This document shows, one piece after another, positions 1-9,268 of a stretch of 63,148 nt of DNA. The DNA is from Lachnospiraceae bacterium (GTDB lineage Bacteria > Bacillota > Clostridia > Lachnospirales > Lachnospiraceae): NCBI GenBank assembly GCA_022776305.1, contig JALFIB010000073.1, forward strand, positions 1 through 63,148. Reading direction: 5' to 3'. The notes below the pieces were generated by a model. It ran no database searches. It was not told where the DNA came from and saw nothing but the letters and a program-made list of their open reading frames with translations. Every line of letters begins with the position of its first letter. The stretch's first letter is position 1. Made by a program: the position numbers and the translations under genes.

Positions 1-59
1 GCGGTACCTCCGGCTGCACATTGCATATAATAATATGACATGTGAGGCTGGGGGTTTTT

Positions 60-824
60 ATGGCCGGAAAAGTGATTTTAGATGCAGGACATGGCGGCCC
101 TGAACCGGGAGCTACATTCGAAGGCAGGCAGGAAAAGGACGATACGCTGAGGCTTGCGCTGGCAGTGGGAGAGATTCTGGAGAGGAACGGAGTGGAGGTA
201 GCGTATACCCGGACGGAAGACGTCTATGATACACCTTTTGAGAAGGCGCAGATCGCCAACCGGGAAGGCGGGGATTTCCTGATCTCATTCCACCGGAATT
301 CAAGCCCGGAAGCAAATGAATACTCCGGGGTGGAAACACTGGTTTATGATAAATCCGGAGAAAAGCTGGAATTGGCGGAGAACATCAATGAAGAACTTGA
401 AAATGTGGGGTTCCGCAATCTCGGAGTGAAAGAACGTCCCGGTCTTGTGATCTTAAAGAGATCAAAAATGCCGGCTGTTTTAGTAGAGGCAGGATTTTTA
501 AATACAGAAGCAGATAATGAGTTATTTGACCAGAATTTTGATGAAATCTCGCAGGCCATTGCAAATGCTGTCCTGAAGACGCTGGGTCAGGATGAACTGC
601 AGGTACAGGAACGGTATTACCGTGTCCAGACCGGTGCATTTATGAGGAAAGCGTATGCAGAAGACTTGCTTTATCAGCTACTTGGCCAAAACTATCCCGC
701 TTACATTTTAAAAGACGGAAATTTCTATAAAGTACAGGTGGGGGCATTCAGAAATCTGGATAATGCGGTGCGTATGGAGGAGGCTCTCCGGAGGCAAGGC
801 TACTCTACCTTTATCACGACATGA
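60..824 (+). CDS. N-acetylmuramoyl-L-alanine amidase with C-terminal SPOR domain
   Basis: Predicted zinc amidase cleaving the MurNAc-L-Ala bond of peptidoglycan (Amidase_3 family). Residues about 3-170 form the catalytic domain: LDAGHGG near the N-terminus holds the first zinc His, the Glu of RQEKD is the second ligand, ISFHRN carries the second His, and LVEAGFL holds the catalytic Glu. Residues about 185-254 contain two SPOR-like repeats (YYRVQTGAF and FYKVQVGAF), which in this family bind denuded septal glycan. No signal peptide is visible, as in CwlD/CwlC-type amidases released on mother-cell lysis. ATG at 60 is preferred over GTG at 42 because the family begins with a short MxxKVILDAGHGG and a purine-rich stretch lies just before it. 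A TATAAT at 26-31 could be its -10 box, but no good -35 is seen. Confidence 0.88.
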   Translation: MAGKVILDAGHGGPEPGATFEGRQEKDDTLRLALAVGEILERNGVEVAYTRTEDVYDTPFEKAQIANREGGDFLISFHRNSSPEANEYSGVETLVYDKSGEKLELAENINEELENVGFRNLGVKERPGLVILKRSKMPAVLVEAGFLNTEADNELFDQNFDEISQAIANAVLKTLGQDELQVQERYYRVQTGAFMRKAYAEDLLYQLLGQNYPAYILKDGNFYKVQVGAFRNLDNAVRMEEALRRQGYSTFITT

Positions 825-916
825 AAGTTTTCCTTTTGTTTTATGGGAGTTAGTGGTATATTAGATACAAAGTTCTGGTGATGCAGGCAAAAAAGTGGCG
901 GAGGATACGGGATCAG

Positions 917-2041
917 ATGGATACAGACAGACTGGAAAAAATAGCGGAGCCGCTTCTTAGCTGGTTCAAAGACAATGCGCGTGACCTTCCATGGAGGAGA
1001 GAGCCGCTGCCCTATTACGTCTGGGTATCGGAGATCATGCTGCAGCAGACCAGAGTGGAAGCGGTCAAACCGTTTTTTGCCCGGTTTATAGATGCTTTGC
1101 CGGATATTGCCGCATTAGCTTCTTGCGAAGAGGAGCGGCTTTTAAAGTTGTGGGAAGGGCTTGGATATTACAACAGGGTCAGGAATATGCAAAAAGCAGC
1201 GAAGATTGTTGAAGAGCAGTATCATGGCCGTCTTCCTGACTGCTACGAAGAACTGCAAAAGCTTCCCGGTATCGGAAGTTATACGGCGGGAGCCATCTCC
1301 TCCATTGCGTACGGGAAAGCGGAATCTGCCGTGGACGGCAATGTGCTGCGGGTAGTCAGCAGGATCACAGGCTGTGAAGAAGACGTTATGAAACAATCTG
1401 TCCGTAGGAAGTTTGAAACATCACTGCGGACTGTGATGCCGAAGGACAAGCCGGGGACCTTTAATCAGGCATTAATGGAGCTGGGGGCTACGGTATGCCT
1501 TCCAAATGGGGCACCGGAATGTCATAAGTGTCCGGTTCAAGCCATCTGTTACGCGAGAGAACATGGATGCCAGCTGCTTCTTCCTGTTAAGGCTGTAAAA
1601 AAAGAGCGGCGGGTTGAGCCAAGGACTGTTCTTGTGATACGGGACAGCGAACACGCATTGATCCAGAAACGTCCATCCAAAGGATTGCTGGCAAGCCTTT
1701 ACGAATTGCCCAATCTGGAGGGCAGGCTTATGGTAGATGAAGTGCTGCAGTACGTAGAGCATTGTGGTTTTTCGCCTATTCGTATTATGGAGCTGCCTCC
1801 GGCAAAACATATTTTCAGCCACATTGAATGGCATATGACAGGCTATATGGTACTGGTAGAGGATGTGGAAGAAATAGGTATAGAAAAAACGGCCGAACAG
1901 GTATCCCATCGCCGGAGCCTTTTTATACAGCCTCAGCAGACGGAACAGGAATATCCCATTCCAGCAGCATTTGCAGCGTATACGAAGTATCTCAGTATTA
2001 AACTGGGACAGGAAAAATATAGAGAGACAGGGGAAATTTGA
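917..2041 (+). CDS. mutY: A/G-specific adenine DNA glycosylase MutY
   Basis: Removes adenine mispaired with 8-oxoguanine in base excision repair. The N-terminal helix-hairpin-helix-GPD domain shows WVSEIMLQQTRV (catalytic Glu region), LPGIGSYTAGAI (the HhH) and AVDGNVLRV with the catalytic Asp. An iron-sulfur loop follows at about residues 195-213 with spacing C-x7-C-x2-C-x5-C, one residue longer in the first gap than the usual x6. The C-terminal third is the NUDIX-like domain that recognises oxoG. ATG at 917 is chosen because GGCGGAGG lies upstream (about 12 bases away, a little long); GTG 878 and ATG 881 lack a ribosome site. The gene abuts the following glycosyltransferase, with one base between the stop and the next ATG. 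Confidence 0.93.
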   Translation: MDTDRLEKIAEPLLSWFKDNARDLPWRREPLPYYVWVSEIMLQQTRVEAVKPFFARFIDALPDIAALASCEEERLLKLWEGLGYYNRVRNMQKAAKIVEEQYHGRLPDCYEELQKLPGIGSYTAGAISSIAYGKAESAVDGNVLRVVSRITGCEEDVMKQSVRRKFETSLRTVMPKDKPGTFNQALMELGATVCLPNGAPECHKCPVQAICYAREHGCQLLLPVKAVKKERRVEPRTVLVIRDSEHALIQKRPSKGLLASLYELPNLEGRLMVDEVLQYVEHCGFSPIRIMELPPAKHIFSHIEWHMTGYMVLVEDVEEIGIEKTAEQVSHRRSLFIQPQQTEQEYPIPAAFAAYTKYLSIKLGQEKYRETGEI

Positions 2042-2042
2042 A

Positions 2043-3065
2043 ATGAAGATTTTATCAGTAGCGATTCCATGCTACAACTCAGAAAGCTACATGGAAAAGT
2101 GTATAAAGTCCATCCTGCCTGTAGGGGAGGACGTGGAGATCCTGATCGTGGATGACGGCTCCCAAAAGGACCGCACGCCCCAGATCGCCGACAGTTATGC
2201 GGCCAGATATCCCGGGATCGTGAAAGCCGTCCATCAGGAAAATGGGGGACATGGGGAAGCCGTAAATACTGGACTCCGTAATGCCACCGGATTATACTAT
2301 AAAGTGGTTGACAGTGACGACTGGGTGAACACAAAGGGATTGGTTAAGATCGTCCAGCGGATGAAGCAGCTGGAGGAGCAGGGGGGCGTGGATCTTCTTC
2401 TTGCTAATTTTGTTTACGACAAAGTGGGCGCAAAACATAAAAAGCTGATGCGTTTTACAAACGTTTTTCCGCAGGATGAGGTGTTTGAGTGGGATGCCAT
2501 GAAACATATGCACCAGACCCAGTACATTTTGATGCACAATATTTTCTACCGTACACAGATGCTGAAGGACTGTGGGCTTGAATTGCCGAAACATACCTTC
2601 TATGTGGATAATATTTTTGCTTTTCAGCCCCTTGTGTACGTGAAAAAGCTGTATTACATGGATGTGAACCTTTACCATTATTTTATTGGACGAGAGGACC
2701 AGTCTGTCAACGAAAAAGTGATGATAGGAAGGATCGACCAGCAGATACGCGTCAATAAGATCATGATCGATGTGATGGCGGCGGAAGATTTTTCAGATAA
2801 GAGCAGTAAGCTGAAAAAGTATATGACGATTTATTTGACGAAGATTATGACGGTTACTTCCATCATGCTGATCCTTGCCGGTACAGAAGAGGCGCTGGAG
2901 AAGAAAAAAGATGTCTGGGATTATTTAAAGGAAAAAGATCCGGCACTTTATAAGACTATCCATGGAAGCTTGTTCGGAATAGCCATGAACCTTCCGGGCA
3001 AATTCGGAAGGAAATGCTCCGTGGGTGCATACAAAGTGGCTCAGAAATTTGTGGGATTCAATTAA
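2043..3065 (+). CDS. family-2 glycosyltransferase
   Basis: A GT-A fold inverting glycosyltransferase, 340 residues. The N-terminus starts with LSVAIPCYNSESY, followed by VDDGS and the metal-binding DSDDW motif at about residue 95, all standard for GT2 enzymes of the WcaA/EpsJ type. No convincing transmembrane segment is present, so it probably works at the cytoplasmic face on an unknown glycan acceptor. It is the last gene of a mutY-linked unit and is followed at once by an intrinsic terminator. ATG at 2043 starts directly after the mutY stop, suggesting translational coupling; longer in-frame starts would run inside mutY. The sugar donor and acceptor cannot be read from sequence. Confidence 0.85.
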   Translation: MKILSVAIPCYNSESYMEKCIKSILPVGEDVEILIVDDGSQKDRTPQIADSYAARYPGIVKAVHQENGGHGEAVNTGLRNATGLYYKVVDSDDWVNTKGLVKIVQRMKQLEEQGGVDLLLANFVYDKVGAKHKKLMRFTNVFPQDEVFEWDAMKHMHQTQYILMHNIFYRTQMLKDCGLELPKHTFYVDNIFAFQPLVYVKKLYYMDVNLYHYFIGREDQSVNEKVMIGRIDQQIRVNKIMIDVMAAEDFSDKSSKLKKYMTIYLTKIMTVTSIMLILAGTEEALEKKKDVWDYLKEKDPALYKTIHGSLFGIAMNLPGKFGRKCSVGAYKVAQKFVGFN

Positions 3066-3067
3066 AA

Positions 3068-3090
3068 GGTGTGCGTAGCACACCTTTTGG
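3068..3090 (+). terminator. intrinsic terminator after the glycosyltransferase
   Basis: GGTGTGC (3068-3074), loop GTA, GCACACC (3078-3084) followed by TTTTGGTCTTT. A perfect 7-bp stem immediately after the stop codon. It also sits between convergent genes. Confidence 0.85.
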
Positions 3091-3093
3091 TCT

Positions 3094-4023
3094 TTAGCGT
3101 AAGATAACCGGAAGCTTTTCTTCCCGGAGGCTGAAGGTGACTTCCTCAAAAAAACCGGGGACTTCACCGTCTGTATGTACGCACATGGCAGGGGAAACAT
3201 GGATGGCTGCCTGATGGCACCTGATAATATGGATGCCCTTATGTCCCACATGCTTTCCAAAGAGGGCAAGGGGCAGAAGCTTTAGGGCTTCCAGCCTTGA
3301 AATCCCGGAAGCGATGATTAGGTCGATCTGGTCATCATCGAAGCGCGCATCAGGACAGAACATAAAACCGCCCCCTTCATAGGGCAGGTTCATGGCAGCT
3401 GCAAAATACGCTTCTTCAAACAGTTCCGTTTTATCCCCGTCTAAAGTAATCTGGAGAGTCTGGCGCTTCATAGTAAAAAGCTGCCATAGTGCGGTCAGGA
3501 GATAGACGAGCTTGCCGGAATGGAAACGGTTTAAAAGAGTCTTTAACTTTGAATCTAGTATAGAATAACAGACAGCAGCGTCATATCCGATTCCGGCACT
3601 GACTCCGTAGGAGTAGGAGCGGAGTCCCAAAGGTCCGCTGTGGGAGATATTTCCGATATTCACCGGACAGATCTTAGAGGGATGCAATATGGCATGGAGT
3701 GCCTCGATTGGATCCAGATGTAATCCAAGGCCGCGGACAAAGTCATTTCCGGACCCGGTGGGAATGCAGCCAAAGGTTATATTTTGAAAAGAATGAAGCC
3801 CGCTGACTACTTCATTGATGGTACCGTCACCGCCTACTACCACAACAGTGGCAGGATTTTTGGATTCTGCAATTCCTGTAGCCAGAGAATAGGCTTCACC
3901 TCCTCGAGAGAGAAGAAAAGATTTATAAATCACGCCCAGACGTTCCAGCTCTTTTTTTACAGTTTTCCACACAGAAAGACCCCTTCCGGAACCGGAAGAG
4001 GGGTTAATGATAAAATAATACAT
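3094..4023 (-). CDS. diacylglycerol/lipid kinase family protein (DagK/YegS type)
   Basis: Soluble lipid kinase of the diacylglycerol kinase catalytic family, 309 residues, the usual length. The N-terminus INPSSGSGRG and the motif VVVGGDGTINEVV at about residues 62-74 form the nucleotide-binding site; PTGSGNDFVRGLG is the second conserved block. Such enzymes recycle diacylglycerol from lipoteichoic acid synthesis or phosphorylate related lipids. A GGAGG ribosome site stands 8 bases before the ATG on the minus strand. The exact lipid substrate (DagK versus a YegS-like lipid) is not determined. It converges with the upstream glycosyltransferase and diverges from glnS. Confidence 0.87.
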   Translation of the reverse strand: MYYFIINPSSGSGRGLSVWKTVKKELERLGVIYKSFLLSRGGEAYSLATGIAESKNPATVVVVGGDGTINEVVSGLHSFQNITFGCIPTGSGNDFVRGLGLHLDPIEALHAILHPSKICPVNIGNISHSGPLGLRSYSYGVSAGIGYDAAVCYSILDSKLKTLLNRFHSGKLVYLLTALWQLFTMKRQTLQITLDGDKTELFEEAYFAAAMNLPYEGGGFMFCPDARFDDDQIDLIIASGISRLEALKLLPLALFGKHVGHKGIHIIRCHQAAIHVSPAMCVHTDGEVPGFFEEVTFSLREEKLPVILR

Positions 4024-4122
4024 TGAAAGCCTCCGTTTTTTGCCGTCGATCCTAGACGGTTTATCCTAGGATTATTCTATCAGCATTTCTTTTTTTCCAC
4101 AATAATAAATGCCAGCCCCTTG

Positions 4123-4151
4123 TTGTTTTTTTGCGGTACTTGTGCTATGAT
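4123..4151 (+). promoter_or_regulatory. sigma-A-type promoter of glnS
   Basis: TTGTTT (4123-4128), 17-base spacer, TATGAT (4146-4151). This places the transcript start near 4158 and leaves a leader of only about 40 bases, too short for a T-box riboswitch. Confidence 0.6.
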
Positions 4152-4196
4152 GGGAAAAGTTACTATACCGCGGTACTGCGGCACAGGAGGAGAAAG

Positions 4197-5867
4197 ATGG
4201 AACAGGAAAAAGAGATTGTATCGAAAAATTTTATTGAGCAGATTATTGACAAGGATCTTGAGGAAGGCCATTACACTACGGTGCATACACGTTTTCCACC
4301 GGAACCAAATGGCTACCTGCACATCGGACATGCGAAATCCATTCTTTTAAATTACGGATTAGCGAAAAAATATAACGGAAAGTTCAATCTCCGTTTTGAC
4401 GATACAAACCCTACGAAAGAAAAAACAGAGTTTGTGGAATCTATCATAGCAGACGTGAAATGGCTGGGAGCGGATTGGGAAGATCGGCTGTTTTTCGCAT
4501 CCAATTATTTTGACCAGATGTACGAAGCTGCTGTAAAGCTGATCAAAAAAGGAAAAGCTTACGTATGTGACCTCTCTGCAGAAGAGATCCGTGAGTATAG
4601 AGGAACTTTGACGGAGCCGGGTAAGGAAAGTCCGTACAGGAACCGTAGTGTGGAAGAGAATCTTACTTTATTTGAAAATATGAAGAATGGCATGTATGAG
4701 GACGGCAGCAAGGTGCTCCGCGCGAAGATTGATATGGCTTCACCGAATATCAACATGCGTGACCCGGTTATTTACCGTGTGGCTAGAATGTCACACCACA
4801 ACACAGGTGATAAGTGGTGCATTTACCCTATGTACGATTTTGCCCATCCCATTGAAGACGCCATTGAGGGAGTGACGCATTCCATCTGTACGCTGGAGTT
4901 TGAAGACCACCGTCCGCTTTATGACTGGGTTGTAAGGGAACTGGAATATGAACATCCGCCGAAGCAGATCGAGTTTGCAAAGCTGTACCTTACTAATGTG
5001 GTGACAGGCAAGCGTTATATCAAACGCCTTGTGGAAGAAGGGATTGTAGACGGATGGGATGATCCACGCCTTGTATCCATTGCAGCACTGCGCCGCAGAG
5101 GTTTTACACCGGAGTCTATCCAGAAGTTTGTGGACCTGTGCGGAATCAGCAAGAGCAACAGCTCTGTAGATTATGCGATGCTGGAGTACTGTATCCGTGA
5201 AGATTTGAAGCTGAAACGGCCCCGCATGATGGCCGTGCTGGATCCGGTGAAACTGATCATCGACAACTATCCGGAAGACCAGATCGAGTATCTGGATGTG
5301 GAGATGAATCTGGAAAATCCGGAGCTTGGCATGCGTAAGGTTCCATTTGGCAGGGAGCTTTACATTGACAGGGAAGATTTCATGGAGAATCCTCCGAAAA
5401 AATACTTCCGTCTTTTCCCGGGCAACGAAGTGCGCCTGATGGGGGCTTACTTTGTAAAATGTGTCAGCTTTGAGAAAGATGAAAATGGCAATGTGACAGA
5501 GATCCACTGTACTTATGATCCGGAGACAAAATGCGGCACAGGATTTACAGGACGTAAAGTAAAAGGAACGATCCACTGGGTTGCAGCGAAGACAGCCATC
5601 AAAGCTGAAGTACGCCTTTATGAAAATATCATTGACGAAGAAAAAGGTGTATATAATGAAGACGGTTCTCTGAACCTGAATCCCAATTCGCTGACTGTAT
5701 TAAAGGATTGCCTGCTTGAGCCGGAATTTGCAAAGGCACAGCCTTATGACAGCTTCCAGTTTGTACGTCAGGGGTATTTCTGTGTGGATGCAAAGGACTC
5801 CAAACCGGAGGCTCTGGTGTTCAACAGGATCGTATCTTTGAAGAGCTCCTTTAAACTTCCGAAATAA
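4197..5867 (+). CDS. glnS: glutaminyl-tRNA synthetase
   Basis: Class I synthetase charging tRNA-Gln directly. The Rossmann fold carries [16 protein letters not shown] with the HIGH signature near residue 35, and the block [14 protein letters not shown] is diagnostic for GlnRS rather than GluRS. Length 556 residues matches the E. coli enzyme (about 554), including the two C-terminal beta-barrel anticodon domains. The second signature, MSKR in E. coli, reads VTGKR here at about residues 267-272, keeping the Lys but not the Ser. ATG 4197 is chosen for its AGGAGG site; an in-frame ATG at 4131 lies within the promoter. Many Firmicutes instead use the GatCAB amidation route, so direct charging is notable though common in Lachnospiraceae. 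Confidence 0.93.
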   Translation: MEQEKEIVSKNFIEQIIDKDLEEGHYTTVHTRFPPEPNGYLHIGHAKSILLNYGLAKKYNGKFNLRFDDTNPTKEKTEFVESIIADVKWLGADWEDRLFFASNYFDQMYEAAVKLIKKGKAYVCDLSAEEIREYRGTLTEPGKESPYRNRSVEENLTLFENMKNGMYEDGSKVLRAKIDMASPNINMRDPVIYRVARMSHHNTGDKWCIYPMYDFAHPIEDAIEGVTHSICTLEFEDHRPLYDWVVRELEYEHPPKQIEFAKLYLTNVVTGKRYIKRLVEEGIVDGWDDPRLVSIAALRRRGFTPESIQKFVDLCGISKSNSSVDYAMLEYCIREDLKLKRPRMMAVLDPVKLIIDNYPEDQIEYLDVEMNLENPELGMRKVPFGRELYIDREDFMENPPKKYFRLFPGNEVRLMGAYFVKCVSFEKDENGNVTEIHCTYDPETKCGTGFTGRKVKGTIHWVAAKTAIKAEVRLYENIIDEEKGVYNEDGSLNLNPNSLTVLKDCLLEPEFAKAQPYDSFQFVRQGYFCVDAKDSKPEALVFNRIVSLKSSFKLPK

Positions 5868-5918
5868 AAGACGATAATGCGAAGATAAAGAAGCACACAG
5901 AATCGTGTGAAAAAGTGT

Positions 5919-7319
5919 ATGAATGAATTAACGATCAATCTGGATGTTTCATCATCCGTACCGCTCTATGAGCAGATTTACAAATATATAAAAAAAGAAA
6001 TTCAAAATGGAGGGCTGCCTTTTCATAAGAGGCTGCCCTCTACGAGAAATTTGGCAAAATACCTGCAGGTAAGCCGCACCACCGTGGATATGGCGTACGG
6101 GCAACTGGTCTCCGAGGGTTACATTGAAGCACAGCCCTATAAGGGGTATTTCGTCTGCGAACTTGAGGGGCTGTACCATCTTGAGACACAGAGTGATGGA
6201 AGACTGTCAAAAAAGGAAGATGCATCAGTAAAGCCAAAGTATGATTTTTCACCTAATGGAGTTGACTTAAACAGCTTTCCACACAATGCATGGCGTAAAC
6301 TTTCGAAAAACATTCTTCTGGAGGAAAACAAGTATTTATTCCGCTTGGGGGATGCTCAGGGAGAGTATGAGCTGAGAAGTACCATCGCCCAGTACCTTCG
6401 GCAGGCAAGGGGTGTTTCGGCTATGCCGGAACAGATCGTGGTAGGGGCAGGAAATGATTTTTTGCTTTTGCTTCTTTGCAGTATGTTTGGGACAGGGCAG
6501 AAAATTGCCATGGAAAGCCCCACTTATAAGAAGGCATATGACTTGTTCTGCAATCTGTCCAATGAAGTACGGATTGTTGAGATGGATGAATCAGGGATGA
6601 AGATCGACCAGCTGATGAAGACTGATGCACAGATTGCTTATGTGATGCCTTCCCATCAATATCCTCTTGGGACTGTCATGCCGGTCAAACGCAGGATGCA
6701 GCTTTTAGAATGGGCATCCCTTGCGCCAAACCGTTATATTATTGAAGACGATTATGACAGTGAATTCCGATATAAAGGAAAACCTATTCCGGCCCTGCAA
6801 GGCTACGACAGAAATGGAAGGGTGGTCTACATCGGTACCTTTTCAAAATCCATAGCGCCGGCTATCCGTGTCAGCTATATGGTCCTTCCGGAAAGCCTGC
6901 TTGACCTGTACAAAAAACGGGGCAAGACCATTTCCAGTACCGTCTCAAGGGTAGACCAGATGATCATCGCAAATTTTTTAAATGAAGGGTATTATGAACG
7001 CCATCTCAATAAAATGCGAGCCGTTTATAAAGGAAGGCATGATGTGCTTTTGGAAGAACTTCGTGCTTTCCGGGGGATCTGCCGGATCAGCGGTGAGAAT
7101 GCCGGAGTTCATCTTTTGCTTACATTTAAAAATGGGATGAAAGAACAGGAAGCCATAGAAAAGGCAGCACATCAGGGAGTAGCCGTGTATGGTTTGTCAC
7201 GCTATTTTGTAGGCGAAGCGAGAGCACCGGGGCAGGATACGGTAATTCTGGGCTATGCGAACCTGCCAGAAGATGAGATCAGGGAAGCGGTGGGGTATCT
7301 GAAAAGAGCCTGGCTGTAA
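5919..7319 (+). CDS. MocR/PdxR-type GntR-family regulator with aminotransferase domain
   Basis: A fusion of an N-terminal GntR winged helix (residues about 10-75, with RLPSTRNLAKYLQVSRTTVDMAY as a GntR recognition helix region) and a C-terminal PLP-dependent fold-type I aminotransferase domain. The PLP lysine is in YIGTFSKSIAPAIR and the cofactor-binding Asp in EDDYDSEFRY. Members such as PdxR and GabR sense PLP or amino compounds and activate nearby genes. The target is probably the downstream YdcF-like gene or a distant vitamin B6 gene; none is visible here. ATG 5919 is favoured over GTG 5907, although no strong ribosome site is present. A CACAC-N6-GTGTG inverted repeat at 5893-5908 just before the start may be an autoregulatory site. 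Confidence 0.88.
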   Translation: MNELTINLDVSSSVPLYEQIYKYIKKEIQNGGLPFHKRLPSTRNLAKYLQVSRTTVDMAYGQLVSEGYIEAQPYKGYFVCELEGLYHLETQSDGRLSKKEDASVKPKYDFSPNGVDLNSFPHNAWRKLSKNILLEENKYLFRLGDAQGEYELRSTIAQYLRQARGVSAMPEQIVVGAGNDFLLLLLCSMFGTGQKIAMESPTYKKAYDLFCNLSNEVRIVEMDESGMKIDQLMKTDAQIAYVMPSHQYPLGTVMPVKRRMQLLEWASLAPNRYIIEDDYDSEFRYKGKPIPALQGYDRNGRVVYIGTFSKSIAPAIRVSYMVLPESLLDLYKKRGKTISSTVSRVDQMIIANFLNEGYYERHLNKMRAVYKGRHDVLLEELRAFRGICRISGENAGVHLLLTFKNGMKEQEAIEKAAHQGVAVYGLSRYFVGEARAPGQDTVILGYANLPEDEIREAVGYLKRAWL

Positions 7320-7339
7320 TTTAAAACTAGGAGAAAACG

Positions 7340-7912
7340 GTGAGATTTTTTCAATGTATCAGTGATTTTATTTTTATGGAAGATAAACCGGAAGAGGCAG
7401 ATGTCATTTTTGTTCCGGGAGGAAATTATCCGGATGCAGCGCTCCACGCTGCGAAGCTGTACCGGGAAGGGTGGGCACCTTATGTTCTTCCTTCAGGGCG
7501 GTTCAGTATTTTGACAGGAAAATTTGAAAATCCTGATTTTGAGACGGAGTGTGATTATCTGTTCAGCATACTGCGGCAAAACGGTGTACCGGATCACGCT
7601 TTGATTCGTGAAGATCAGGCGACCTTTACTTATGAAAATGCCAAGTATTCCCAAAAACGGTTGGCTGAGCTGGGGATTACCGCAAAGAAAGCTATCCTTT
7701 GCTGTCAGGCTTTTCATGCGAGAAGGTCTTTCCTTTATTATCAGGAACAGTTTCCGGACACAGAGATCCTTGTCTGTCCTATCGTAACAAAAGGAATTTC
7801 TAAGGATACATGGTATCAGACCGAATTGGGCATAGATACGGTATTGGGGGAGATGGAGCGATGCGGCGGGCAGTTTCACCAGATCATGAGGGAGCATATG
7901 AAGGATGTGTAG
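7340..7912 (+). CDS. YdcF/SanA-like protein (DUF218)
   Basis: Small DUF218-type protein of 190 residues. Visible hallmarks are VIFVPGGNYPD near residue 23, the block TFTYENAKYS (the conserved S/T-xxEN region), and CCQAFHARRSFLYYQ with the family's conserved His-Ala-Arg motif. Family members are poorly characterised and are thought to act on wall precursors or bind S-adenosylmethionine. GTG at 7340 has an AGGAG site 6 bases upstream. It lies 20 bases after the MocR-type regulator in the same direction and is likely cotranscribed. Function in this organism is unknown. Confidence 0.75.
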   Translation: MRFFQCISDFIFMEDKPEEADVIFVPGGNYPDAALHAAKLYREGWAPYVLPSGRFSILTGKFENPDFETECDYLFSILRQNGVPDHALIREDQATFTYENAKYSQKRLAELGITAKKAILCCQAFHARRSFLYYQEQFPDTEILVCPIVTKGISKDTWYQTELGIDTVLGEMERCGGQFHQIMREHMKDV

Positions 7913-7943
7913 GATTTTGGGAGTGCGAAGCACGAAACAATCC
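7913..7943. repeat. palindromic extragenic repeat, copy 1 (GTGCGAAGCAC type)
   Basis: The core GTGCGAAGCAC followed by GAAACAATCC is repeated at 15934-15965, together with downstream TATGGC-N-TCTT. Here the outer arms are GATTTT/ACAATC, an imperfect version of the second copy. It sits just after a stop codon and may fold as a terminator-like hairpin. Confidence 0.65.
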
Positions 7944-8007
7944 CTATGGCTTCTTTTGACCTGAATACTATATGAATGATATGGAAGAGTAGAAAGGAAT
8001 AAAAAGT

Positions 8008-8799
8008 ATGATAAAATTAGTTGTATCCGATATAGACGGGACACTGCTGAAAGAAGGTACAGACCAGATCAATCCGGAGATGTTTGATGCCATCCGCCAG
8101 ATGAGAGCGCGCGGAATACTCTTTGCTGCTTCCAGCGGTCGGCAGTATGCAAGCATGCGCCACGTATTTGAACCTGTTGCAAATGATATGATCTTTATTG
8201 CGGAAAATGGTTCCAATGTGATGTGCAGAGGAAAAAACATGTCCTGCGATTACATGGATCAATCTGTTGCGGAAGAGCTTTTGCAATATCTTCATGAGCA
8301 AGGGGATTATAAGATCATTCTCTCTACACCTGAGACCATGTACCTTGACACCCCGGATGAAGGATTTTATCAAATGCTGACAGAGGGATACCACAACAAA
8401 GCAGAGCGTGTAGAAAATCTTCTGCCCTATTGCAGTCACACAAACAAAATGGCAGTGTACCACCTTGAAAAAATTGAGGAATTTGAAGCTCAGCTGAAAG
8501 AAAAATTTGGCGATAGGCTTAATGTGATGATTGCAGGTACTTACTGGGTTGATTTTATGAATCGTTCTGTTGATAAGGGAAAGGCAGTTGAAACGATCCA
8601 GAAGATCATGAAGATCAGCAAGGAAGAGACCATGGCCTTTGGAGACAACTGCAATGACATAGCCATGCTTCTCCAGTCAGGGGAGAGCTATGCCGTGGCA
8701 AATGCCCACCCCCAGTTGAAAGAGATAGCAAAGCACATTGCTCCTTCCTACGCAGAAGATGGGGTGCTGCAGGTGATAAAGGAAAAGGTTTTGGGCTGA
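8008..8799 (+). CDS. Cof-type HAD-IIB family sugar/PLP phosphatase
   Basis: HAD superfamily hydrolase of the Cof subfamily, 263 residues. Motif I is VVSDIDGTLL at the N-terminus with the nucleophile and acid/base Asp; motif II is AASSGRQ; motif III Lys is in the DKGKAVE stretch; motif IV is MAFGDNCNDIAML. The large type IIB cap between motifs II and III sets substrate choice. Family members dephosphorylate sugar phosphates, PLP or FMN, so the substrate here is open. An AAAGGAA site precedes the ATG. The next small gene starts 42 bases after its stop and may be cotranscribed. Confidence 0.88.
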   Translation: MIKLVVSDIDGTLLKEGTDQINPEMFDAIRQMRARGILFAASSGRQYASMRHVFEPVANDMIFIAENGSNVMCRGKNMSCDYMDQSVAEELLQYLHEQGDYKIILSTPETMYLDTPDEGFYQMLTEGYHNKAERVENLLPYCSHTNKMAVYHLEKIEEFEAQLKEKFGDRLNVMIAGTYWVDFMNRSVDKGKAVETIQKIMKISKEETMAFGDNCNDIAMLLQSGESYAVANAHPQLKEIAKHIAPSYAEDGVLQVIKEKVLG

Positions 8800-8840
8800 A
8801 CATGATGATCTGGAATGAGGATCGGAAAGGAAGGATTCGT

Positions 8841-9101
8841 ATGACGTACAAAAAAGAGTATTTGGAAGCATTCTTAAAACAGCAAGGCCAGCTTTTTGAT
8901 GAGCCGGTGGCTGAGACCATCGAGGAAGCAGATGAATTTCTTGATGAGTGCATGGCTTATGTGGCGGCCAATTATAAAGAAGTGAAAGCTTATTTTGAGG
9001 AGAACGGTGCTGACACATCGGAAATGGACCGGGAAGAACTCCTTTCTCAGGCAGAAGTATTCCGGATGCCGGACGGCAAATACCTGATCGTGGAAGGTTA
9101 A
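8841..9101 (+). CDS. small acidic conserved-looking protein of unknown function
   Basis: An 86-residue acidic protein without signal peptide or membrane segment; the middle is predicted helical (AETIEEADEFLDECMAY). No known domain is recognised. ATG 8841 is preferred because GGAAGGA lies upstream, giving MTYKKEYLEAF as the start; an in-frame ATG at 8802 is only 3 bases from the upstream stop. It shares orientation with the HAD phosphatase and is followed by a 32-bp tandem repeat. Confidence 0.6.
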   Translation: MTYKKEYLEAFLKQQGQLFDEPVAETIEEADEFLDECMAYVAANYKEVKAYFEENGADTSEMDREELLSQAEVFRMPDGKYLIVEG

Positions 9102-9106
9102 AGGAT

Positions 9107-9170
9107 ATGGAAGCAATATGACATGGAAACTTAATCACATGAAAGCAATATAACATGGAGTTTAAGCGAC
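9107..9170. repeat. tandem 32-bp imperfect direct repeat
   Basis: Unit 1 is 9107-9138 and unit 2 is 9139-9170. Both follow the pattern ATG(G/A)AAGCAATAT(G/A)ACATGG ... TTAA-CAC/GAC, with only a handful of differences. It lies in the gap between the small acidic gene and spoVAC. Confidence 0.75.
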
Positions 9171-9268
9171 ACGGAAGATTGTTTTTATAGATTCATTTTA
9201 TATTCTTTGGCATTTCAGGCAATACTACCATAAAAAGTTTCCGATACGGTTCAAAACCGTGGAGGATA

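Noticed and set aside
4158-4196. T-box riboswitch before glnS
   Set aside because: The leader predicted from the promoter is about 40 bases, far too short for a T-box.
9171-9268. Sigma-G/sigma-F promoter of spoVAC
   Set aside because: Partial matches (AATACTA with a weak upstream box) did not meet either consensus well enough to call.
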